A stretch of DNA of 64,000 bases, taken from Alphaproteobacteria bacterium WMHbin7 (GTDB lineage: Bacteria > Pseudomonadota > Alphaproteobacteria > Rhodospirillales > WMHbin7). The stretch spans positions 1-64,000 of the forward strand of contig PDZW01000009.1 in NCBI GenBank assembly GCA_002753155.1. The letters are read 5' to 3'. A program made the translations under genes and the position numbers. This document shows positions 36,449 through 44,327 of this stretch, in pieces (position 1 is the first letter of the stretch; every line of letters starts with the position of its first letter). A model generated the notes under the pieces. That model was given only the letters and a program-made list of their open reading frames with translations, made no database searches and was not told the DNA's origin.

Positions 36449-36724
36449 TCACGTCATCCGGCGCAGCAGCCGGTAAACTTCGTCATCATTGCGTTTGCCG
36501 ATCAGATAGATTTTCAAACAGTCATCCTCGGTGCGATAGATTATTCGGTATTCGCCGCAATCGGCTCGGCGGAAGCGTGAATAGGGGCCTTGAAGCTTGA
36601 GCGAGTCCGGCGGCTCGGGATTTTCCAGAAGGGCTGCCAACTTTCGGGCGATCTGCCCGGCATGTTTTGGCGGCAGATGGAGAAGAAATTTTTCTGCCTG
36701 CCGCTCAAGGTCAAGCCTTAGCAT
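36449..36724 (-). CDS. RelE/ParE-family toxin
   Basis: 91 residues, RelE fold: helix pair with RQAEKFLLHLPPKHAGQIARKL, the LKLQGPYSRFRRADCGEYRIIYR strands and the C-terminal IYLIGKRNDDEVYRLL. The Arg and Tyr of the GEYRIIYR strand are usual in ribosome-dependent mRNA interferases of the family. The partner antitoxin gene upstream overlaps it by 14 bases. Seen as an intact, probably functional pair. Confidence 0.9.
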   Translation of the reverse strand: MLRLDLERQAEKFLLHLPPKHAGQIARKLAALLENPEPPDSLKLQGPYSRFRRADCGEYRIIYRTEDDCLKIYLIGKRNDDEVYRLLRRMT

Positions 36725-36968
36725 TCAGGAGTTCCCGAAGAAGTTTCTCGCTCTCATCGGGTCCAAGCCAGTCCCCTGCTTTTTCTGCTTCTTCAGCCCT
36801 GGCGCCCCAAGCCGCATCCTCGATTTCTTCAAAACGCTTGAAGTCCTCGATGGACAGAATGACCGCCACCGGGCGACCATTCTTTTCGATCGTCACCGGT
36901 TCACGCCTGGCCGTATCCAGCAATTCACCGAAATGGTTCTTGGCTTCTTTCGCTGCCATGCTGCGCAT
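36711..36968 (-). CDS. Phd/YefM-family antitoxin
   Basis: 85 residues from ATG at 36968. The N-terminal DNA-binding part (SMAAKEAKNHFGELLDTARREPVTIEKNGRPVAVILS, in two runs) is the Phd/YefM pattern; the acidic C-terminal half would wrap the toxin. The upstream DNA (about 36980-37015) has short repeats of the type GGCTACT/AGCTACT and GTGG...CCAC that may be its operator. The pair sits between liu genes. Confidence 0.88.
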   Translation of the reverse strand: MRSMAAKEAKNHFGELLDTARREPVTIEKNGRPVAVILSIEDFKRFEEIEDAAWGARAEEAEKAGDWLGPDESEKLLRELLNAKA

Positions 36969-37079
36969 CGAACCCTCCAAAGATAAGTGGCTACTATGTC
37001 CACTATAGCTACTTTGCGCCAAATTCTCAATTCGTATCGGTGGTCATGGTGCTTATGTCCTTTTTTTGTCGTGTAATGT

Positions 37080-37466
37080 TTACCAGATCGTGTCGATGGC
37101 ATAAGGCTTAAAGGCGATGTCGGGTGTCACAAGCCTCATCTTCTCGACTTGGGCCTGGGCGATCAGCAGCCGGTCGAACGGGTCCTTGTGGTGCGGGGGC
37201 AATCCGCCCGCTTGAAGCGTATGCGTTATCGTCACATTCAAGGCTTGCAGGCCGTGCAACTGGATACCCTGCGCCACATAGTCGGGCGGCGGCAACTTCA
37301 AATCCAGGCGACGGATGCTGTATTTGATGGCTATTTCCCAAGCCGTGGCGGGACTTAGGAAAACTTCGGTCTCTTCGTTCTCGATGGCCTCTATGGCCAG
37401 ACGCGACAGGCCGCTGGGATCGCTGGCCAGCCAAAGAAAAGCGCAGGTATCGAGCAAAAGCTTCAC
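37080..37466 (-). CDS. vapC: VapC-type PIN-domain toxin
   Basis: 128 residues, starting at a GTG that overlaps the antitoxin stop (GTGA). PIN-domain acidic residues are in LLLDTCAFLW (Asp), PATAWEIAIKYSI (Glu) and KDPFDRLLIAQAQ (Asp), the subset typical of the plant-type/antitoxin-linked PIN proteins that cut tRNA or rRNA. Intact length. Second toxin of two adjacent pairs. Confidence 0.92.
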   Translation of the reverse strand: MKLLLDTCAFLWLASDPSGLSRLAIEAIENEETEVFLSPATAWEIAIKYSIRRLDLKLPPPDYVAQGIQLHGLQALNVTITHTLQAGGLPPHHKDPFDRLLIAQAQVEKMRLVTPDIAFKPYAIDTIW

Positions 37467-37696
37467 TCGAAGGCTTCCAGATAGTCGTCGGGCAATGGAT
37501 CGTTGAAATCTGGCGACATAACCGCCTGTCCGGCCATCAGGCCCATCGGGCGCTTCTTGGGCTTGTCGGCCACTGGCACGAGGCGGACCAGCGGCTGGCC
37601 GCTTTTGGCGATCACCACCTCCTCGCCCATGCGGGCGCGCTCGACCAGCTTGGAAAGCTGGGATTTGGCTTGGTGCATATTGACGATGGCGGTCAT
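37463..37696 (-). CDS. Phd-family antitoxin of the VapC pair
   Basis: 77 residues beginning MTAIVNMHQAKSQLSKLVER, with the Phd fold (strand, two helices, GEEVVIAKSGQPLVRLVPV). The C-terminus (FNDPLPDDYLEAFE) is the acidic toxin-binding tail. A perfect 20-bp palindrome lies 12 bases upstream of its ATG, the expected place for an autoregulatory operator. Confidence 0.92.
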   Translation of the reverse strand: MTAIVNMHQAKSQLSKLVERARMGEEVVIAKSGQPLVRLVPVADKPKKRPMGLMAGQAVMSPDFNDPLPDDYLEAFE

Positions 37697-37707
37697 GGTT
37701 TCCGTCC

Positions 37708-37727
37708 TTAGCTAAGGCCTTAGCTAA
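37708..37727. promoter_or_regulatory. 20-bp perfect palindrome, likely operator of the antitoxin-vapC pair
   Basis: TTAGCTAAGGCCTTAGCTAA is a perfect palindrome made of two TTAGCTAA units, each itself palindromic, placed just upstream of the antitoxin start codon. Phd-type antitoxins bind such symmetric sites to repress their operon. Binding is inferred. Confidence 0.7.
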
Positions 37728-37750
37728 TATAGCCCGGTGGTAGGGGTTTC

Positions 37751-38923
37751 TCAAGCCGTCTCGGTGAACAACTCACGCCCAATCAGCATGCGCCGGATTT
37801 CGCTAGTCCCCGCGCCGATCTCGTAAAGCTTGGCGTCTCTGAGCAGGCGTCCGGTGGGATAATCGTTGATATAGCCGTTGCCGCCCAGGGTCTGAATGGC
37901 CTCCAGCGCCATCCAGGTGGCCTTTTCGGCAGCAAACAGGATGGCTCCGGCGGCGTCCTTCCTCGTGGTTTCGCCCGAATCGCAGGCCCTGGCCACGGCA
38001 TAGACATAGGCCTTGCAGGCATTCAGCGTGGTGTACATGTCGGCCAGCTTGCCCTGCATCAGTTGGAAGCTGCCGATGGGCTCGCCGAACTGCTTGCGCT
38101 CATGGACATAGGGCACCACCACATCCATGCAGGCCTGCATGATGCCCAAAGGCCCGCCCGCCAGCACGGCGCGCTCGTAATCAAGCCCGCTCATCAGCAC
38201 ATTGACCCCCTTGCCGACGGCGTTCAGCACGTTCTCCTCGGGCACTTCGCAATCCTCGAAGACAAGTTCGCCGGTGTTGGACCCGCGCATGCCCAGCTTG
38301 TCCAGCTTTTGCGCCACCTTGAATCCCTTGAAACCCTTTTCGACCAGAAAGGTGGTGATGCCCCGAGAGCCCGCAGAGGTATCCGTCTTGGCATAGACCA
38401 CGATGACATCGGCATCAGGCCCGTTGGTGATCCAGAATTTGGTGCCGTTCAGGAGATAGCGATCACCCTTCTTCTCGGCCTTAAGGCGCATCGACACGAC
38501 ATCCGAGCCAGCGCCCGGCTCGCTCATGGCCAGCGCGCCGACATGGCTGCCCGAGATCAGCTTGGGCAGGTATTTTTGCTTCTGCGCTTCGTTGCCATTG
38601 CGCCTGATCTGGTTGATGCACAGATTGGAATGCGCCCCGTAGGACAGACCCACCGAGGCCGAGGCGCGGCTGATCTCCTCCATTGCCACCACATGGGCCA
38701 GATAGGTCATGCCCGCACCGCCATAGGCTTCTTCCACCGTGATGCCATGCACGCCCAATGCCCCCAGCTCCTTCCACAGATGCATGGGAAATTCGTTGGA
38801 GCGGTCGATCTCGGCTGCCAGGGGAGCGATGCGGTCTTGCGCGAAATCCCGGACGGATTCGCGCAGCATGTCGACCTCTTCTCCGAGATGGAAATTCAAG
38901 GAGGGATAGGCGTTGGGGATCAT
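37751..38923 (-). CDS. liuA: isovaleryl-CoA dehydrogenase
   Basis: 390 residues. It oxidises isovaleryl-CoA to 3-methylcrotonyl-CoA, the first committed step after leucine transamination. The FAD-binding [39 protein letters not shown] and [24 protein letters not shown] are strongly isovaleryl-type; the catalytic Glu is in [12 protein letters not shown], the isovaleryl-specific place, instead of the usual C-terminal YEGT (here [17 protein letters not shown]). Start at 38923 gives the family's normal N-terminus. A LiuR-like site lies 95 bases upstream. Confidence 0.96.
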   Translation of the reverse strand: MIPNAYPSLNFHLGEEVDMLRESVRDFAQDRIAPLAAEIDRSNEFPMHLWKELGALGVHGITVEEAYGGAGMTYLAHVVAMEEISRASASVGLSYGAHSNLCINQIRRNGNEAQKQKYLPKLISGSHVGALAMSEPGAGSDVVSMRLKAEKKGDRYLLNGTKFWITNGPDADVIVVYAKTDTSAGSRGITTFLVEKGFKGFKVAQKLDKLGMRGSNTGELVFEDCEVPEENVLNAVGKGVNVLMSGLDYERAVLAGGPLGIMQACMDVVVPYVHERKQFGEPIGSFQLMQGKLADMYTTLNACKAYVYAVARACDSGETTRKDAAGAILFAAEKATWMALEAIQTLGGNGYINDYPTGRLLRDAKLYEIGAGTSEIRRMLIGRELFTETA

Positions 38924-39017
38924 GTCCGTTTCCTTGTGCCGGAAGGCTGGTTTGGGGGGACGAAAGCCCGGCAGAAGGCTAGAGCAGACGACCCGCATTC
39001 GTCGCCCTCAAAATATA

Positions 39018-39037
39018 TGACGTTTACGTAAACGTCA
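39018..39037. promoter_or_regulatory. 20-bp palindrome matching a LiuR-type site
   Basis: TGACGTTTACGTAAACGTCA is perfectly symmetric and contains the TTTACGTAAA core I recall for LiuR, the MerR-type regulator of leucine degradation. It lies 95 bases upstream of isovaleryl-CoA dehydrogenase, the first liu gene, and a LiuR-like protein is encoded at 44863-45252. Likely the main control site of the region. Confidence 0.75.
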
Positions 39038-39123
39038 AGTAGTTATGAGGTCTCTGGACAGTCAGTCGGCAGCGGGCGGATTGCTTCTCACCTTCCGAAA
39101 ATGGCGTAGGGGATTTCTGAACG

Positions 39124-39273
39124 ATGTACGCCCGCAAGACCAAGGGCTCGATCAGCACTCAAGAAAGTCGCGTTCAGCGCGAAGAGGGACGCAAGTTTCT
39201 CAACAGGGCTTGCCAAGACATACGTGATTATTCACTATATCTCCACAATTGCTCGGCCTGTGCTTATGTCTGA
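39124..39273 (+). CDS. possible 49-residue protein upstream of the GGDEF-EAL gene
   Basis: A short frame from ATG at 39124 to TGA at 39273: MYARKTKGSISTQESRVQRE at the start, a basic helical middle, and a Cys-containing end (ACQDIRDYSLYLHNCSACAY). AGGGGA at 39108-39113 could be the ribosome site, though ten bases away. The residue make-up looks protein-like, with three Cys near the end, but I know no homologue. The rest of 38924-39342 holds the LiuR-like site and nothing else I can support. Confidence 0.35.
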   Translation: MYARKTKGSISTQESRVQREEGRKFLNRACQDIRDYSLYLHNCSACAYV

Positions 39274-39342
39274 TCTGGACCCGGCAAGAAAAAAAGGAAA
39301 TTAGACAAATTAAAAAAGCAAGCTCTGAGGCAGGACTTCAAG

Positions 39343-42177
39343 TTGTTAGACACTCCTTTGCTAGATTCGGGCGCTGAAACTTTGTTGAAAGATAGCCTCG
39401 ACCAGCTTGACGTGGGCATCAGCGTTTTCGACGCCGAGCTGAGGCTGGTTTATTTCAATCAGCGTTTTCTCGACCTGTACAAGTTTCCGCCAGCTCTGGC
39501 CAAGCCGGGCACGCCGTTTTCGGCGCTGATTCGCCATAATGCCGAAAGCGGCGAATACGGAACCTGCGACGTCGAGTCCGAGGTGCGTTTTCGCACCGAG
39601 CGGGCCCTGCGCTTCGAGGCGCATTCGGTCGAGCGCACGACGAACGATGGCAAGGTCCTGGAGATTCAGGGGCGCCCGCTGCCCACCGGCGGCTTCATCA
39701 CCACCTATACCGACATTTCCGAGCGCCGCAAGGCCGAGAGGGCGCTGACCGAAAGCGAGGAACGCTTTCGCCGCCTGGTGGAACTGGCGCCCGATGCCAT
39801 TCTGGTCCATCAGTCCGGCCTGATCGTCTATTCCAATCGCCAGGCCCAGGTCATGCTGGGGGCCAAGAAGCCGAACGATCTTATCGGGCGCGCCATTATC
39901 GACATCATCGATCCCAGCTATCACGATCTGGTTGCCAAGCGGCTGCGCCTGCTGGCCCGGCACGAACAGTTGCCGCTGGTCGAGATGCGCCTGCACCGCC
40001 TTGATGGCGGCATTGTCGAGGTGGAATCGACCATGGGCCCCACGTCCTACAGTGGGCACCGGGCCATGCAGTCGGTCTGGCGCGACGTAACCGACCGCAA
40101 GCGGGCCGAGGCCGAGACCAGAGCCGCCAAGGCACATTATCAGGCCGTGGCGCGCTCGACGCCCGACGCCCTGATTGCTTTCGATGAAGAGGGCACGATC
40201 ATTTCCTGGAACGAAGGTGCCAAGGCCATCTATGGCTACGACGAGGATGAAGTTGCTGGTTCGACCTTAAGCAGATTGATTCCCGAACGCTATCACGCCG
40301 TCAATGCCGCTTGGGTGAAACGGTTGGCCCACGATAAGGGGCGCCACAATTTCACCGGCAAGCCGATCGAGGCGCATGGGCTGCGCAGAAACGGCGAGGA
40401 ATTTCCCGTCGAATTCTCGGTCGGTCGCTGGCGCGAGAATGGGCGCAATTTTTTCAGCGTCTCGGCCAGGGATATCAGCAAGCGCAAACAGTCGGAAGAA
40501 AAGCTGCGCCAGCTCTCTCAGGCGGTCGAACAAAGCCCCACCGATGTCGTCATCACCGATGCCCTGGGCGTCATCCAATACGTCAATCCGCGTTTTAGTC
40601 AGCTGACCGGCTACGCGGCCTCGGAAGTCATCGGCAAAAAGCCCAGCATCTTGAAATCAGGGCGCACGGCATCAGCGCTTTACGAATCCTTGTGGTCCAC
40701 CATCTCGGCGGGCAAGGAATGGCGGGGCGAGCTTTTGAACCGCAAGAAGGACGGCACGCTGTTTTGGGAGCATGCGATCATCTCGCCGATCCGCGATGCC
40801 GATGGCGTCATCACCCACTATGTTTCCGTCAAGGAAGACATCTCGATCCGCAAGGAGTACGAGGAGCGTCTGGTCAAGCAGGCCAATTACGATGCGCTGA
40901 CCGGCCTGCCCAACCGCGTACTGGCCATGGATCGCTTGAAGCAGGCGGTCGCCCAGGCCCAGCGATACGGGCGCAAGGTGGCGCTGATGATGCTGGATCT
41001 CGACGATTTCAAGAAGGTCAACGACACGCTGGGCCATGCCGCGGGCGATCTGCTTTTGAAGGAAGCCTCGCTGCGTCTGGTCGATTGCCTGCGTGAGGGC
41101 GATACGGTGGCCCGACTGGGTGGCGATGAATTCGTGGTGCTGCTGCCCGACCTGACCGATATCGGAAGTTCCGAGGTGGTGGCCGAGAAGATTCTGACGG
41201 TGTGCAATCAGCCTTTCGATGTCGGCGGCCACGAGGTCTATATCGCGGGCAGCATCGGCATCGCCCTGTTTCCCGACGACGAGCGCGACCCCATTTTGCT
41301 GATGCGCAACGCCGATGCCGCCATGTATCGCGCCAAGCGGGAGGGCAAGGGCGTGTTCCGCTATTTCACGCCCGAGATGAACGCCAAGGCGCTGGAGCAT
41401 ATGCGCATGGAGGCGCAGTTGCGCCACGCCATCGAACGCGAGGAATTGCAGGTTCACTATCAGCCGCTGGTCGATAATGCGACCGGGAAATTGGTGGGCG
41501 CCGAAGCCCTGCTGCGCTGGAACAACCCCATTCTAGGTGAGGTCTCGCCTGAAAGCTTCATTCCCCTGGCGGAAGAAACAGGGTTGATTCTCGCCATCGG
41601 CGCCTGGGTGCTGAGAACAGCCTGCCGCGAGGCGGCGCGTTGGCAAAAGCTGGATCACGAAGTTTTCGTAGCCGTCAATATTTCGGGCAAGCAGTTCCAG
41701 AAACGGACCCTGGTCGATACCGTCCGTTCAGCACTTGAGGAAAGTGGCTTGCCGCCCTCCTGCCTGGAACTGGAATTGACAGAAACGGTGCTGCTGGAAC
41801 ATACCCATGAAACGCTGGCCATCATTCAGGAACTGGAAGCACTGGGCGTTGGTTTCGCCATTGATGATTTCGGCACGGGATTCTCGTCGATCAGCTATCT
41901 GCGCCGCTTCCCCTTCGATACATTGAAGATCGACCGCTCCTTCATCAAGGATTTGGGCGAAAACGAGGGCGATGCCGAACTGGTGAAATCGATCATCGCC
42001 ATGGCCAACAGCATGAGCCTGCAAGTGGTGGGCGAGGGCGTGGAAACGCACAGCCAGCGTGAGTTCCTGCGCGTTTCGGGTTGCCATTTCACCCAAGGCT
42101 GGCTTTACAGCCGGGCCGTTCCGGGCAAGGAATTCCAGGAACTGATCGATGCCTGGGTTAATGTGAAGCCGGATTGA
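39343..42177 (+). CDS. multi-PAS diguanylate cyclase/phosphodiesterase (GGDEF-EAL)
   Basis: 944 residues from a TTG start; no ATG lies near and GAGG is about 12 bases upstream, so the start is uncertain. Four PAS units (about 12-130, 135-255, 265-385, 390-515) precede GGDEF (593-597, with the RxxD inhibitory site REGD five residues before) and EAL (721-723). EAL catalytic motifs are intact: GAEALLRW, VNISGKQFQ, ELELTETVLL, IDDFGTGFSSISYL and VGEGVET. It should both make and break cyclic di-GMP, gated by PAS signals, and is cytosolic. No neighbour reveals its input. The fourth PAS is followed by the PAC-type ISIRKEYEE. Confidence 0.93.
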   Translation: MLDTPLLDSGAETLLKDSLDQLDVGISVFDAELRLVYFNQRFLDLYKFPPALAKPGTPFSALIRHNAESGEYGTCDVESEVRFRTERALRFEAHSVERTTNDGKVLEIQGRPLPTGGFITTYTDISERRKAERALTESEERFRRLVELAPDAILVHQSGLIVYSNRQAQVMLGAKKPNDLIGRAIIDIIDPSYHDLVAKRLRLLARHEQLPLVEMRLHRLDGGIVEVESTMGPTSYSGHRAMQSVWRDVTDRKRAEAETRAAKAHYQAVARSTPDALIAFDEEGTIISWNEGAKAIYGYDEDEVAGSTLSRLIPERYHAVNAAWVKRLAHDKGRHNFTGKPIEAHGLRRNGEEFPVEFSVGRWRENGRNFFSVSARDISKRKQSEEKLRQLSQAVEQSPTDVVITDALGVIQYVNPRFSQLTGYAASEVIGKKPSILKSGRTASALYESLWSTISAGKEWRGELLNRKKDGTLFWEHAIISPIRDADGVITHYVSVKEDISIRKEYEERLVKQANYDALTGLPNRVLAMDRLKQAVAQAQRYGRKVALMMLDLDDFKKVNDTLGHAAGDLLLKEASLRLVDCLREGDTVARLGGDEFVVLLPDLTDIGSSEVVAEKILTVCNQPFDVGGHEVYIAGSIGIALFPDDERDPILLMRNADAAMYRAKREGKGVFRYFTPEMNAKALEHMRMEAQLRHAIEREELQVHYQPLVDNATGKLVGAEALLRWNNPILGEVSPESFIPLAEETGLILAIGAWVLRTACREAARWQKLDHEVFVAVNISGKQFQKRTLVDTVRSALEESGLPPSCLELELTETVLLEHTHETLAIIQELEALGVGFAIDDFGTGFSSISYLRRFPFDTLKIDRSFIKDLGENEGDAELVKSIIAMANSMSLQVVGEGVETHSQREFLRVSGCHFTQGWLYSRAVPGKEFQELIDAWVNVKPD

Positions 42178-42180
42178 GCG

Positions 42181-42264
42181 GCGGGGTCAGGTCTTGAAAG
42201 TTGCCTGATTACATGGGCGGCGCTGCAACAAAATAATCAGGCAACTTTCAAGACCTGACCCCGC
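42181..42264. repeat. 31-bp perfect inverted repeat (left end of the decayed segment)
   Basis: Two 31-base copies in opposite orientation (42181-42211 and 42234-42264) flank a 22-base loop. They start GCGGGGTCAGGTCTTGAAAG and end TTGCCTGATTA. A third copy lies at 43791-43821. The first copy begins four bases after the GGDEF-EAL stop codon. The GGGGTCAGGTCTTG wording recalls repeats I associate with REP-type elements, but I cannot confirm the class. Confidence 0.85.
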
Positions 42265-42393
42265 ATGTATTAGAATATTCATATTTCTTGCGTTGGCAAT
42301 TGTATTTATTACATCATTAATATCTCTTGCATTGGACAATACATCAATTATTGCTGCAACACTATTTGCTTCTTCATTTGTAAGTTTTGTCAT
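42187..42393 (-). CDS. AT-rich small protein truncated by the 31-bp repeat
   Basis: Reads from ATG at 42393 (GAGGA just upstream): MTKLTNEEANSVAAIIDVLS then an Asn/Ile-rich helical stretch, then the sequence encoded by the inverted repeat (AGSGLESCLI...). Real coding probably ends at about 42265, leaving about 43 native residues. The base composition here is far more AT-rich than all neighbours, suggesting import. No family recognised. Confidence 0.45.
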   Translation of the reverse strand: MTKLTNEEANSVAAIIDVLSNARDINDVINTIANARNMNILIHAGSGLESCLIILLQRRPCNQATFKT

Positions 42394-42400
42394 GGCTTCC

Positions 42401-42574
42401 TCACTTCTGAAGTGTTCGATAAACATAAATGGAGAAAATTGTTAGCGCTATTGACATTGACGATTTGAATGCAATTAGAAAGTACTCTTGCTTTAGGCCC
42501 AGCACGACCCAAACAATTCCAATAAATAGAGAAATTATGAAAAACAATATTAGAAAAAGGCACCCTTTTAACAT
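42401..42574 (-). CDS. AT-rich small two-helix membrane protein
   Basis: 57 residues from ATG at 42574 with GGAG eight bases upstream. MLKGCLFLILFFIISLFIGI is the first helix, with a second at about 33-52. It is seven bases upstream of the AT-rich truncated gene on the same strand, so the two look like an operon. Size and layout recall immunity or small toxin-like membrane proteins, but that is a guess. Confidence 0.5.
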   Translation of the reverse strand: MLKGCLFLILFFIISLFIGIVWVVLGLKQEYFLIAFKSSMSIALTIFSIYVYRTLQK

Positions 42575-43053
42575 TTGAATACTCCAGGGCACGCGCTGTC
42601 TGCCCGGCATTCGCATATGGCCGTAAGCACGGACAATTGACGCTGACAGTCTCGTTCAGGAAGATTTCCACGCCCTTCAAGTTGCTGAAGAGCTCGACTG
42701 CCTGGTTTGCTGCATCCGCGTCGTTTCCCTGAGCCAGCGTGATATGGGCGTTTAGCACTTCCTTGGCCTTGCTTTCCAATCACCCGGTCTGCAGCGTCAA
42801 CTGGCCCCAGTGAGATTCCCCGAATAGACGGTAGCCTGAACAGATTCTTGTGGGCAGGCGAATGGCTCATCAGCCAGACCACATCGCCCAGCACCTCGGC
42901 TGGGCCATTGGGCTGAGGCCGTGGCTGCGCCTTAGGCAACGGAACCTTGTCCGCGACCACGCTTTCAATGGTCCTGGCGTTTGGCGAGGATGCAACCTTG
43001 GCCGCATCACGCGACCTAGCGGGCCTCCCCTTAACTTCCCCTCTACCACCCAT
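42568..43053 (-). pseudogene. decayed gene resembling an RTX-toxin acyltransferase (HlyC-like)
   Basis: From ATG at 43053 (after GGGGAAG) about 72 residues read in frame and include EVLGDVVWLMSHSPAHKNLF, which matches the N-terminal motif of HlyC/CyaC-type toxin-activating lysine acyltransferases. After that the frame breaks: the family's YRLF-like segment (GYRLFGESHW) appears in another frame, which stops at 42780, and a coding-looking stretch of unknown kind (VLNAHITLAQGNDADAANQA) follows in a third frame to about 42566. Best read as a disrupted remnant. Moderate confidence in the family. Confidence 0.5.
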
Positions 43054-43212
43054 GCGCTTCCCCTGTGTGAGCGCTTTTGATCCCGGGCTTAGGCTTATTT
43101 TGTCTAGGGACTTTAGCAGCGCAAAAGAGAGAGTCAACGGACAAAATTACCATTAAGGCATGCTGCATATTCAATCTCCGTTGTTCGTTGATTTACATTA
43201 ATTCACCACACG

Positions 43213-43790
43213 CTACCTCTCCCTGAAACTCTCATTCGCGGTGCGGAGTATTGGATCGAGCAGATACTGAATCACCCGCCGTTTTCCGGTTTTGATTTCC
43301 GCCGTCACATTCATGCCGGGCAGCAGGCTTACGATGCGCCCATCGCCCACCGCCACCGTGGCGCGCTCGAGGGCCACCTCCACCACATAGGGCCGCTGGT
43401 CTGGCGTGGTGCGCGCCTTGGGTGCTGTGCCCGGCGTGTCGTTGCGGCTGCCGTCTGACTCGTCGACCGAACTGGCCGAGATTTTGGTGACGGTGCCCGG
43501 CACGGTGCCATACAGCGTGAAGGGCAGGGCCTCGATCTTCACCTCCGCCTTCTGCCCGATTTCCACGAAGGGCACGTCTTTGTTCAAAAGCCGCGCCTCC
43601 ACCTTGATCGGGCTGGCTTCCGGCACGACCACCAGAACCGTCTGGCCCTTCGACACCACCGCACCCTTCGAGCGCACGGATAGTTGCTGCACGATGCCGT
43701 TCTCGGGCGCTGTCAGGCTGAAGCCGCGCTCGAGCTGTTTGGCGCGCTCCAATTCTTGGCGCTTGCCACTGGCCCTATCTTCCTCATAAG
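43213..43790 (-). pseudogene. C-terminal part of an HlyD-family type I secretion adaptor
   Basis: About 190 residues of the C-terminal half of a membrane-fusion protein: ERGFSLTAPENGIVQQLSVR (lipoyl/beta-barrel part), VPFVEIGQKAEVKIEALPF, LLPGMNVTAEIKTGKRRVIQ and the end YLLDPILRTANESFRER, typical of HlyD. The N-terminal half, including the membrane helix, is missing; the reading frame runs straight into a 31-bp repeat at 43791. The gene was cut at that repeat. With the HlyC-like relic it points to a lost type I secretion locus. Confidence 0.85.
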
Positions 43791-43843
43791 TAATCAGGCA
43801 ACTTTCAAGACCTGACCCCGCCGCTGTGAAGACCTGACCCCGC
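43791..43843. repeat. third copy of the 31-bp repeat plus a partial copy (right end)
   Basis: 43791-43821 is identical to the right arm of the inverted repeat at 42234-42264. After CGCTGT a partial copy (GAAGACCTGACCCCGC, 43828-43843) follows, and CGCCGCTGTGA occurs twice. It bounds the decayed segment on the side of the thioesterase genes and cuts the HlyD gene. Confidence 0.85.
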
Positions 43844-43865
43844 CGCTGTGACTCCGCCGCTCGGA

Positions 43866-44327
43866 TCACCCCAGAAACTCTGGAATACCCGTGCGCACGG
43901 CCAGGGTTTGCAGCATGGTGGCGCAGAGCTTGCGTTTGCCCTGCTTGATGGCGAACACATCGGCCTTGGTGACGGTAATGGTGCGCCCCGGCTTGATGAC
44001 GGTGCCTTCGGCGATCAGAAGCTCGCCGTCGCCCGGGGCCACGATATTCATCTTGTACTCGATGGTCAGCACGCCGGCGTCACGGCTCATCAGGCTGTAG
44101 CCGGCATAGCCGGCGGCTGAATCGGCAATCGAGCCGATCACGCCGCCATGAAAGAAGCCGTGCTGCTGCGACAATTGCGGCTTGAAGGGCAGATGGATTT
44201 CGCAATAGCCGGGTTCGATTACCGGCAGGCTTGCCCCCATGAAATCCATGATGCCCTGGCGCGCAAAGCTGTTGCGCACACGCTGGGCGAACTCGGGGTC
44301 TGCGGGTTGAAACTCTGTCTTGCTCAT
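43866..44327 (-). CDS. PaaI-type hotdog thioesterase
   Basis: 153 residues, 4HBT superfamily. QQHGFFHGGVIGSIADSAAGYAGYSLM has the PaaI-type HGG-x-D active-site pattern, followed by EYKMNIVAPGDGELLIAEGTVIKPGRTITVTKADVF in strand order. It hydrolyses acyl-CoAs (often aromatic or short). It is coupled by ATGA to an upstream hotdog gene of another subfamily. The two genes follow liuR, which hints at acyl-CoA detoxification tied to branched-chain catabolism. Confidence 0.92.
   Translation of the reverse strand: MSKTEFQPADPEFAQRVRNSFARQGIMDFMGASLPVIEPGYCEIHLPFKPQLSQQHGFFHGGVIGSIADSAAGYAGYSLMSRDAGVLTIEYKMNIVAPGDGELLIAEGTVIKPGRTITVTKADVFAIKQGKRKLCATMLQTLAVRTGIPEFLG

Noticed and set aside
39045-39227. 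60-residue frame between liuA and the GGDEF-EAL gene
   Set aside because: No ribosome site and Arg/Gln/Ser-rich composition; the 49-residue frame at 39124 in another frame is more protein-like.
42390-42779. 129-residue frame across the AT-rich boundary as one gene
   Set aside because: The composition changes sharply at about 42570 and a separate gene with good ribosome site starts there; the upstream part is better seen as a relic.
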